Origin: Setomelanomma holmii
Taxonomy: Eukaryota; Ascomycota; Dothideomycetes; Pleosporales; Phaeosphaeriaceae
Reading direction: 5' to 3'
DNA length: 64,000 bases
NCBI GenBank assembly: GCA_010015745.1
Contig: ML978224.1
Span: 121,417 to 185,416, forward strand
Shown here: positions 55,561 to 64,000 of the stretch, piece after piece
Numbering within the stretch: the first letter of the stretch is position 1
How the letters are laid out: each line of letters opens with the position of its first letter
Position numbers and translations under genes: made by a program
Notes under the pieces: model-generated
Seen by the model: the letters and a program-made list of their open reading frames with translations, nothing else
Told to the model about the DNA's origin: nothing
Database searches by the model: none

Positions 55561-55950
55561 GAAGTTCCATTGGAAGGTGGATTGGTGGCGCCTGCTTGAC
55601 CCCGAGTTGAGCCCTGACGCTTGGAGCTCAGATGTAGCCTTTAGACTCCTCAACAAGCAATTAAGTGGGGCTCAGAAGGTCTGGCTTGACTTGATTGTCT
55701 ACCTATTTGAGCCTAGTAGTTGCATATAGAGGTTCAATTCCTACCTAGATAGGTAAGTGGGTCTCTGAAGGTGAACGGATTGACTTGCTTGTTGCGGACT
55801 GTGGTAGCCTTGTGGGGTGTCTTGCCGTCATCCGTCTCTTCTTCACTTAGACACTTGCCTTTCTTACTACCGGCTCTCTTACATCTTACATCGTACTGTC
55901 AGCAGGCTTCGCCTTAGCTGTGTAATGCCGGGCCTCACGTCGCGCTGTTC
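55561..55950. other. Short unassigned stretch with imperfect repeats
   Basis: AAGTGGGGCTCAGAAGGT (55664) and AAGTGGGTCTCTGAAGGT (55753) recur about 90 bp apart, followed by similar TTGACTTG segments. No gene recognised. Confidence 0.4.
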
Positions 55951-57346
55951 GTGGATGCAGGAAGTTCGATGTCGCGTCAGCTCAGTCCCCACTCCCACGT
56001 CGATGTCGATACAAGCCCCACTTTCATGGAGATGCTCGATCAGCACAAGGTTACCTCGCACCTTCTCGAATCGCGCTCGCATCAACAACCATCAACAGCA
56101 CATCCACATCTACTCAGGGACGATGTTCCCGCGCTGAAAGGTAGTGAATTTCCACATAAGGAGGAGTGGAGCAGTCATGATCATCCGTGGCCGTATTTTG
56201 GGAAGGTCCCCCGGTATGCTTGCTCACTTGGGAATTGTTGAGTATCGTGTTGTCTGCTGGATTTCTAGGTGAGGCGCATTCTTGCTTCTTTACGCAGCTC
56301 TACTTTCGATGCTGACCAGAGGATAGCTTTCAGCGCTTATGTTGCTTCTCTGAAAGACAAGCCACAAAGTGTATGGCCTGAGCATGTCATTCAAGCGACG
56401 AAGATTGTCCCATCTATCTGGCTGATTGTGTTCTCTGGCGTTCTTGGAATCGCAGTGAGGACGTCCGCCGACTGGCGGATTGAGCGAGGAATTTCTCTTC
56501 TGGTGCGGACCGGCTTCAATCATCTCAGCTTGCTGTGTGCTGACATAACAGAAACGTACTTGAGCAGCTGTTGGGATCATTTACTGTACGTACTTTGCCC
56601 GAAACTGCTGCATAGCTACTCACAGCTCGTGAAGATGGCGAGCTCGATAATCGCAATCTTCCGATGGTCGATCTTTCGATTCTCTTCACTAGTGCTTATT
56701 CTACTGTGGGCATTCCGAGGCGCTTACCTACAAAGTGGTACCAGAAGCGCTCAAGGACACGTCACAGCCTACAATGCGAATCGTTCTACGCAGTTGCAAC
56801 TTTCAACCTTTTGGAGCCTTCAAGACGACTCCGTTTCTCCAGGTTTGTACCAAGCGATATTCTATAATTATGTGTCAAGCACACAATATGTTGATCTGAC
56901 AAACGCTATGACAGCGCATAATAAATCTGCTCGGTGGTACAAAACCAGCAGCGATACAGGCGGCAACGGACATTTGGGGCAACGTGCGGATTCTAAGTCT
57001 TGAACATCATCCCGACTCCAACTATGACAAGCTTTACGGATGGTTACGAACACCCTGGGACCAGAGAGTCTCGAGCTACTCCAGCTTGTTAGGGGATCGA
57101 GTGAGCGGCGTTGACCGAAGTATTGCTGGCAAAACTACTTTCACGATCTCGTCATGCTATCAGAGTCACAACGTAAGTAGAGAGCCGTCCATACCTTTGC
57201 GAAACCTCAATGACGTTCCTTCTTATGGTGCAGTGTGCTCCATGGTTGTACCTCAATACTCAGCACCAACTGAGAACAGCAGTCACGGAGTAGTCAGCGT
57301 CAATACATCCGAAGCAGATACTTGATTGATGAGAAACGTCGGGAGC

Positions 57347-57788
57347 TGTAACGGGCTGAGCCCTGGGTCACATAACTAGGCTGCTAGCCTAGTCGCTTCC
57401 TTCTTCAATCCTTCCGCCGGCAGCAGGTGGACTGTGCGCCAACCTAAACAATCAGAATAGCTGCATACTTTCCTCTTCTCCTCTTTATTCTGACTGTAAA
57501 TAGCATCTAGACTAGGTAGCTGGAATACAGTTCCTACAGACCGTTCACAGGAGCAACTACCTCGACAATATCTCACGAGGAATGAGCAAGGATTCACTCG
57601 CACATTCTTCACCACCTATGCTTTAGGTAATGAATGCAACATCCCAGCGAAAAACCTTTGAGATCTCTTGGATGTGTGATGTGGAAGGAGGAATGAAGGA
57701 CTGAGTTGATTGTGTAACTATGAACGAGGGAAGCTATATATACGTGTACAACGAGAGAGTGTAGGGATAGCCCTGCTAGTGTGCAACA
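57347..57788. mobile_element. Putative solo LTR or repeat insertion, about 442 bp
   Basis: Starts TGTAACGGGCTGAGCC and ends GTGTGCAACA (TG...CA), carries a TATATATA-type box (TATATATACGTG) and an inner hairpin (ACTAGGCTGCTAGCCTAGT). It separates two parts of the decayed membrane protein gene. Its last 123 bp recur at the right end of the window. No clear target duplication was found (GGAGC before, AGATC after), so boundaries and class are uncertain. Confidence 0.4.
57666..57788 (+). repeat. 123-bp dispersed repeat, copy 1
   Basis: From TCTTGGATGTGTGATGTGG to GTGTGCAACA. Identical to 63878-64000 except two transitions (A/G and T/C). Flanking sequence differs on the left. Confidence 0.9.
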
Positions 57789-60082
57789 AGATCATATTTG
57801 CCTCGGCAGACAACCACGCTACGCGCTTGTCGGTTACTAGATGTATACCAAAGACGATCTATGCCGATTCCAACGTAAGCTGCATATCAAAAGGGTCGTC
57901 AGGCACGACAGATTGTGCGGTCCGCGCGATCCGAGAGATGCCGATGCCACCTGCAGACCCTGCTGAAACTGTCTCGAACGACTACATATACGGCTATGTC
58001 TCGACGCTTGCCTTCAATGATATCTCGGATGACACAAAAGAGCACCCCTACGATCTGTTGACGGCCTTCACAAATCCTGATGATCGGGCTACATACACCA
58101 TCGATCTTGGTGACCTTAACATAGCAATCTTCAAGCGTCGCTTCTCGCTCTTGTGGAACACATTGTGGAAGTTGTCATGGGCTAAGAACAGCGCCATGGC
58201 AGGCAATTTCAGCAACCCTATCTAGAAGCACCCGCCTCAATGAGAGGAGATTTTACAGAACACGACATCCCAGATCACCTTTCCACTTCCGCCTGTATAC
58301 ACCATCGATCGTCCGTGGCTCACCTTGTACTTCGTTTCCGTCGGCATTATGTTCTTTGCGGCCGTCTTCTCATTCGTCATGCACACCCGATGTCGCGCAC
58401 CTACAATTCTGGGCTTCGCCAGCAGCTTGATCAGAGAGTCTGTATACTTCAAATATTGCGGCGTGTATCGAAATAACGCGGAACACGGACCTGACAAGAC
58501 TAGAAGACTTGCTGGGCTGAAAGTCATGGTTGCAGATGTAGGAGGTACGAAGGACAAAGCTGGCAAAATTGCATTTGTACCGGTGGGTACTGGGAAAAGA
58601 GTCGAGAAAGGGAGTTGGTACGAGTGATTGTTACATAAGAAGGAACGTGCGGCATGTTCTTCCAAGTCCTCAAATGTACACTTCGCTTAAGCAGTTATAC
58701 TTGTAGGTTACCATGCCAGTATACCTCTGTAGCCATCTCATACTCAAGTCGCTTTCAGGATCACCTTGCCATCCACGAGCGAACCAGACTTGGCCTCGAT
58801 CACGATCTCGCCTTGCGCTCCAGGTTCAGTTCTCACGATCGCAAGCGCGAGACCGCTGAAAGCGTTGCGACTCAACGACGGGAACGGCGTCATGTCCGTT
58901 GGATCGCCATTGTCCGTACTCACTATTACGCCAGGACCAGACGCGACGGAGAAGGTGATGTCGTCGCTGGCTCGCGGAACCACAGTGCCTACTTTGTCGA
59001 CCACCGCAACTGTGATGAACGAAAGCTCCTTGCCGTCGCTGGCGATGTCAATTCGATCGGCGGTGACGTTGAGATCAGTCGCAGCACCTGCGGTACGACG
59101 TTCAGCGCTCGCCCACTCCGCGCCATTCTTGTATGCGACCACCCTGACAGAGCCTGGCGTATATGTGACATTATCCCACCGAAGCCGATACTCGTACTCT
59201 CTTTTCTTCTTGCGCCCAACAGACACATCATTCACGAATAGCTCCGCCTCATCGCCTGACGTGAAGACATGCACTGGCGTGACCTGCCCAACACGATCTT
59301 CCGGCCACGTCCAATGGGGCAGAATATGCGCCATGGGCAGATCTGGGCGCCAGCGTTACTGATATAAGTAAAATCGATCCTTCTTGAAGCCGGCGAGATC
59401 GATGATGCCAAAGTACGAGCTACGACTCGAGTTGTCGTACGGTGTCGGTTCACCAATGTAGTCCCAGCCCGTCCATACAAATTCTCCTGCGACGTACGGA
59501 TGACGATCTTGCTGCTCGAACACCTTGTCTGGTGAGGCTGACCAGCTTGGCGAATAGAGTTCGTATGCGCTGACGTGATGCGTAACGAGATCAGCGCCGT
59601 CGCCGGGACTTCCACCTACGATTGCGCTTTTGTTGCCCGTGACCGGGAACAGGTAAATACCGCGAGAACATATAGTGGATGCGGATTCCGTGCTCCAAAT
59701 CATCTTGTTGGGATAAGCGGCCTTGAAGTTGGGGAATGAGCTCGACCACGAGTTTCCTCGTCCTTCACCTTGATAGTTCAGGCCGATGATGCCAATTGCA
59801 TTTGCGAGGGAAGTGTTGGAACCGGCGCTGTTCATTGCAACAGTCACCAAGCGTGTTGGATCTTCTTCATGCACAAGGTCCTGTAGCATCTTCCCAGTCG
59901 CACCACCAGTTGAGTTCGACTGCTCAGGCAATTCGTTACCCACACTCCATGAGATGATCGACGGATGATTTCGATCACGTCGAATAAAAGCGCGAAGGTC
60001 AGGCTCGTGCCAGTCAGGGAAGATCCGATGAAAGTCATTGTCGACCTTGGGGTAATTCCAGGTATCGAAGATCTCGTCCATG

Positions 60083-60087
60083 ACCAT
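60083..60087. repeat. 5-bp target duplication ACCAT, left copy
   Basis: ACCAT directly before the 167-bp element; identical to 60255-60259. Confidence 0.75.
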
Positions 60088-60254
60088 TGTCAGATATGAG
60101 AGGACAGAGCAGACAGGAAGGAAGCAGAAGGTTGTTGTATTGAGAGAGCTACACAGCGATTATAAACACAACCACGATGAGTAAGCAAGTGACAAAGAGT
60201 CACGTGAGAGATGCAGTTCACATGTACCTTGTGAACTGAGGTGCCAGTCTGACA
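60088..60254. mobile_element. 167-bp TG...CA element (solo LTR or MITE-like) inserted in GH2 gene
   Basis: Begins TGTCAGATATGAG and ends CAGTCTGACA, so it has 7-bp inverted ends (TGTCAGA/TCTGACA) with TG...CA termini, flanked by ACCAT on both sides. Leaving it and one ACCAT out restores GLMVMDEIFD and the reading frame across the site. No GT-AG pair fits its edges, so it is not a spliceable intron. It contains a TATAAACACA stretch but no ORF. Five-base duplication and TG...CA favour a solo LTR. Confidence 0.75.
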
Positions 60255-60259
60255 ACCAT
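60255..60259. repeat. 5-bp target duplication ACCAT, right copy
   Basis: ACCAT directly after the 167-bp element; identical to 60083-60087. Confidence 0.75.
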
Positions 60260-61687
60260 TAGTCCAAGTCGATCGGCTATGTCAAGGAATTCCGGTGCAG
60301 GCGGGTTGTGTGACGTGCGCAGTGCATTGTTGCCCATCTCTTGCAGCATCTTAATTTGACGCTCGGCAGCCCGATAATTGGTAGCAGCGCCCAAAGATCC
60401 GTGATCATGATGGTTGCAGGATCCCTGAATACGCACAGCTTCGCCGTTGATGTAAACGCCAGTATCCGCGTTGTATCCGACAGTACGGATGCCAAAAGGA
60501 GTCTCGTACACATCTACAACGGTGCCATTCAGGGAAACAGTGGTGACTGCAATGTACTCATGTGGCGTTTGTGTAGGTGGAGAACCCCACAACTTCGGGC
60601 TCGAAAGTGTGACCGAGCTAGTAACACTCTGCTTGGACCTTCCCGCTGCGTCTATCCGTGCAGAAGGAAATGTTGCGACGATACTTCCTGTGGCTTTGCG
60701 CGTGGCCGCATCGAGCTCGTATACATCGGTGACCGCCTGAACACTCTGACTGCTGTTCCCTTTGTTCTCCACATCGACAACAATCTCGAGCGTGGCTTCC
60801 TGCGTAGATACGGCGGGAGTGGTGATATATGTCCCAAGGTGTCCGACGTGAATAGCGTCAACAATGACGAGCCAAACATTACGGTAAAGGCCAGCACCAG
60901 GATACCAGCGTGATCACTTCAGTGCGTTATCAACACGAATGGCTAGTAAATTGTCACCGACTTTCGCAAACGAAGTAAGGTCGAGACGGAATGAGTTGTA
61001 GCCAAATGGCCATCCACCGACAAGTTCCCCGTTGAGCCAAACAGCAGCATATGCCATGGCCCCATCGATGTCGAGAAGTATTGATTTGCCAGAAGCTATG
61101 ACAGTCTCGTCCATGGAGAATATCCGACGATACCAACCAACGCCATTGATGGGTAATCGACCAAGGCCTCCATCCACACCTGGCGCATCGAAAGTGCCCG
61201 TGATGGCCCAGTCATGCGGTAAAGTCACTTTCTCCCAGGTGGCATCATCGAAGCCAGCCTGCACGTAGCTAACGTTCGCACCCGGTGCAGTTTGAGAAGG
61301 GCGTTCATACTTTGGTACATCGAGAAACTCGTTTGCTGTAGGAAGGATCCATGTTTTGAGTAGGTCGTAGCTTAGCCAGTCGGGATTGGAGGTGAATCGT
61401 GCAAATCGCCATCCGTCGTTGATTGATGCACGTTCTCGACCTGTGTTGGTGGCTCGCAATGTCTTGACACTATAAGCCGCGGTAGAGTCGAAGAAGAGTG
61501 AGACTAGGAAAGCCAAGACGAACAATGCGGTCAGACCAATTGGCGAGTGAAGAATGAGTGTCATCATGCACTTTACGCACACCTTGTGAGAACTCAAGGA
61601 GCCTTTGTAACGCGGAGACTCATGTACTTCGGTTTCGACATGGAAAGAACTCTGTTTTGTAGCCTGACCTTTTGTAATGTTGGCCAT

Positions 61688-62096
61688 GATGTCGACGAAT
61701 ATGGGTCATGGGCTATTGTCTTCCGACTACACTCCTAAAAGCGAGGCGTCAAGTCGTGCTTCCTCATAACTTGGGAACGTGAAAGACAATTATTCCGCTG
61801 CCCGGCCATTTTAACCTTCAGGCTAGCTGTTCGAGGAAGTTATCGCTGGGACAGAAGTATCCCCACCATGCAAAGTGCGCGGTGGCTGGTTTGGCGTTTC
61901 TTGGTTGGAGGATTGCATGTTGATCTTCACATTACACGGCGGCTGGCTGACTTAAACTGGAGACAGTTCCGATGTTCCATCGGCAGGACAGGGGATAAAT
62001 CTGGTCGAGCCGCCAGACGTTGTCTGAAAGTGTCTTGAAGCGGTTTCTTGATTCCAGGTCAAAGGAACTTTTGATCATGCACAGAGCGCGATGGCT
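61688..62096. other. Intergenic, nothing recognised
   Basis: 409 bp between the GH2 relic start and the SET/MYND relic end. No motif. Confidence 0.5.
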
Positions 62097-63809
62097 TCAT
62101 AATCTTATAACTCCGGCCTGGCTGTCACTAATGCCATCGCTTCGCCGAGGAATGTATTGCTGATGTGAATCAGTTATTTCTCGCTTGCATATGGAAGACA
62201 AACACGCCTCCTCAAACCAGGGCCACAACGCCTCAGTCCTCCTTTCGTGTGACATGCCTCTGACGTCAAGGTAGCTGCTGAACAACTCCTCACCTGCTGC
62301 GATGTTTTTCTTAGCGAAGAAGGAGATAGTGGTGCTGCTATCGTCTGTTCCCCATTCGACATTCGGCCCGCAGCTATGATTGAATAGTGGCAGATGAGGT
62401 AAGATCTCGTCGATGGAGCCACGTTGTGGATCCGCAGAACCTGCCTTGTTGTTCGCTATTCGCGTCCAAATAGTATGTAGAGTCATAGTATCGAAGTTCT
62501 GATTGGCGAAAACATCGACTCGGAGTTGCTGCAGAATCTTGATAGGCGTCTTGGTTGACTCGTTGGAGGTGAAGACGTCGAGATGGGAACGATCCGCCAA
62601 TGGCTGGAGACGAGCTATAAGCGGGTGATCAAGTGGATGGTTATCCGCGCTAGCTTGAACACAGGTCGCGAGAAAGCGAAGCATAAGCAGAGGTCGCAAC
62701 GAAGATGCGTTGTGTGTCAGACCTCTGGCAGACCTTTGGAGCTAATCGAAGCTTTGCCCGCAAAGAATTTTGTAATACGTAGCCAAAGCAAGTTCGTGGC
62801 ATTCCTGTGAGCAGTAGAACACCTTGCAACATGATGCGCGTGAAAGCTGACCGTCAACAGGACCGAAACAATTATCGCAAGCCTCATTGTCTCGATCGCC
62901 GCATGCACCTGTGGCTGTGCGGTTGACCAGAATGCTTTCGCCAGCCCGTATCTCTCGAGCGGCGAACATTCCGAGCATATCATCTCGTGTAGCCAGCGTA
63001 CTGTGGCCGAAGTTGCAAGCTCGACCTTCGTGAACGGGTTTGAGTTCCATGTTCACTAAGTCCACGAGCGTTTCACTCCTAGTCAAATGCTGCTCGACCA
63101 TCCATGGACAGTTGATGGTGATGACACCGCAGTCTCGAATACGGTCTCTCCGCGCTGCATACGTTCCACCAAATTGGCCTGCAGCTTCCCTCTTTAGCCT
63201 AATGAGCTGGCTCACACTCGCAGCTTTTTGACTGATATCATCGCCAGGATAAGAGATTAAAACTTCTTGCCAGAACTCTGCTAGCTCCCAATGACAATGG
63301 CAGTCATACAACGCCTGACCGAGACAGTCATGCCCTTGGGTCCTTTGGGTGTCCTCATCGCACTCAGTAGATTTGGAGTCTTAATCCGCGTTTCGCTCCA
63401 GTAAGAGGAGGGCTTTGTATGCGTCGCCAACGGCTAGCTCTGGACAGTTGAGTGCCAGAAAATGGCGGGCGCGCTCTAGCCATATGGTGTGGTTGTATGG
63501 GATGCATTGTAGGCGACTGGTACAATCATCGACCGTTTGTACTATCCCTTGAATTGTCTTAGGATCTGGTGTAGAAGTCTGAGCATTATGGGTTCAATAT
63601 GTAGATGGTTTCTAGTGGGTTGATATGTCGAGATCGCCGATTTGAAGGACTATCTTCGTGCTTGAGAGATTGACCTTCCTCTCGGTCTGTCGTGAGCAAT
63701 CTCTGCGTATCATGACGTATGGCCTAGAGCTCTTATTCCGCATCTCGATGAAGTCTAAGGGCATCCCGAAGCTTGATAAGAGAATGGGCGACGAGCCATG
63801 GCTCTGCAT
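62097..63809 (-). pseudogene. SET/MYND (SMYD-like) protein gene with four in-frame stops
   Basis: One frame carries the whole protein without any shift: TPR-like start (DDCTSRLQCIPYNHTIWLER, ARHFLALNCPELAVGDAYKA, LLLLERNAD), SET parts (GMFAAREIRAGESILVNRTA, LPLFNHSCGPNVEWG, AAGEELFSSYLD) and MYND-like CDNCFG...CCKVFYCSQECHEL between them. Stops: TAG 63612-63614, TGA 63594-63596, TAA 63381-63383 and TAG 62742-62744 (after QSFD, where Trp is expected). The NHSCGPN core and the MYND cysteines are intact. As a SET/MYND protein it would have been a lysine methyltransferase or related scaffold. Only nonsense changes are seen, no indels. Confidence 0.75.
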
Positions 63810-63877
63810 GGTGAGCTACCTGCATGAATGAAGAGGCTCAAGCGATCGGGCCGAAGATCTTACACAGTATGTGATCA

Positions 63878-64000
63878 TCTTGGATGTGTGATGTGGAAGG
63901 AGGAATGAAGGACTGAGTTGATTGTGTAGCTATGAACGAGGGAAGCTATATATACGTGTACAACGAGAGAGTGTAGGGATAGCCCTGCTAGCGTGCAACA
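63878..64000 (+). repeat. 123-bp dispersed repeat, copy 2, running off the window
   Basis: Same unit as 57666-57788 with two transitions; left junction follows GTGATCA and the right end coincides with the window edge, so its full size is unknown. Confidence 0.9.

Larger units (their letters stand above)
55951..58627 (+). pseudogene. Decayed multi-exon membrane protein gene with an inserted repeat
   Basis: Pieces in order: MDAGSSMSRQLSPHSHVDVD to HPWPYFGKVPR (55951-56216), RILASLRSSTFDADQRIAFS with helices (SIWLIVFSGVLGIAV, SLVLILLWAF) to about 57003, VSGVDRSIAGKTTFTISSCY before a good intron (GTAAGT...GTGCAG, 57173-57232), then after about 440 bp of repeat DNA SVTRCIPKTIYADSNVSCIS, YIYGYVSTLAFNDISD, RRFSLLWNTLWKLSWAKNSA, and finally PPVYTIDRPWLTLYFVSVGI, MFFAAVFSFVMHTRCRAPTI. 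In-frame TAG (58223-58225) and TGA (ten codons on) interrupt the last part. The arrangement matches a common ascomycete membrane protein family of unknown role with N- and C-terminal helices around a large outer domain. Confidence 0.55.
58744..61687 (-). pseudogene. GH2 beta-galactosidase-type glycoside hydrolase, broken
   Basis: Near-complete GH2 enzyme (secreted or membrane-anchored: LTALFVLAFLVSLFFDSTAA near the start). Sugar-binding part: SINDGWRFARFTSNPDW, VTLPHDWAITGTFDAPGVDG, GVGWYRRIF, WLNGELVGGWPFGYNSF. Then RIQGSCNHHDHGSLGAATNY, NALRTSHNPPAPEFLDIADR, acid/base Glu in IISWSVGNELPEQ, nucleophile Glu in IWSTESAST, and a C-terminal beta domain (HVFTSGDEAELFVNDVSVGR). Damage: TGA 60914-60916 just before SRWYPGAGLYRNVW, TAA 59356-59358 in LYQ*RWRPDLPM, and a 167-bp insertion (60088-60254) inside the conserved GLMVMDEIFD. 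All other parts stay in one frame once the insertion is discounted. Start could be Met at 61687 or the one just before LILHSPIGL. Confidence 0.85.

Noticed and set aside
55725..55760. tRNA-like T-arm GGTTCAATTCC
   Set aside because: Flanking bases do not form the T stem or an acceptor stem; no D or anticodon arm.
58654..59362. 195-198-codon plus-strand frames
   Set aside because: Antisense of the GH2 C-terminal domain, which has recognisable homology on the minus strand.
60088..60254. Interpretation of the 167-bp insert as an intron
   Set aside because: No GT donor with matching AG acceptor at its edges on the coding strand; duplication and TG...CA ends fit insertion better.
60341..60913. 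190-codon plus-strand frame
   Set aside because: Antisense of the GH2 middle part; no motif on the plus strand.

Overview
The window is nuclear DNA of a filamentous ascomycete, most likely a dothideomycete. The evidence is many short GT-AG introns (about 50-90 nt) with CTAAC/CTGAC-like branch sites, typical fungal families (ATG3, CSN6, CWC15, RRP45, PHF5A/Rds3, pinin, TRI12-type MFS, bZIP with a DUF3425-like tail, AEC transporter), and a transposon copy damaged in a RIP-like way. Gene models below were built by eye from splice sites and reading-frame closure; no search was run. No rRNA, tRNA, CRISPR or bacterial-type operon was recognised.

Layout. 0-1.6 kb: tail of an unidentified membrane-anchored protein, then ATG3 (-). 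1.6-11.6 kb: gene-poor, with a 39-C tract, one possible small two-exon gene and two decayed genes. 11.6-20.4 kb: two conserved-looking unknowns, CSN6 (-) and a sorbitol/xylitol-type dehydrogenase (-, five exons). 20.4-23.4 kb: empty-looking. 23.4-31.7 kb: an accessory mini-cluster of epoxide-hydrolase-like enzyme (-), bZIP-type regulator (+), dead cytochrome P450 (-) and TRI12-type MFS exporter (+). 32.5-45.6 kb: compact housekeeping block with two divergent pairs of RNA-processing genes (pinin/PHF5A and RRP45/CWC15), a secreted Kex2-site protein, a family-X DNA polymerase with BRCT, a two-TM protein, a DUF4336-like protein and a dehydrin-like repeat protein. 46.4-52 kb: three RING-like loci, one split by a complete 3.1-kb hAT transposon with perfect 8-bp target duplication and many TGG-to-TAG stops. 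52.2-53.7 kb: AEC-family transporter. 54.6-63.8 kb: four adjacent dead genes (regulator fragment, membrane protein, GH2 beta-galactosidase, SET/MYND protein) broken mostly by in-frame stops, with two small insertions.

How it fits. The housekeeping part supplies autophagy (ATG3), protein turnover control (CSN6), RNA splicing and decay (PHF5A, pinin, CWC15, RRP45) and DNA repair (Pol X). The accessory part looks like a small detoxification or secondary-metabolism set (oxidation by P450, hydration by epoxide hydrolase, export by MFS, control by the bZIP) in which the oxidase has been lost. The right end is a region of gene death with repeats, fitting RIP-like mutation or relaxed selection near transposons.
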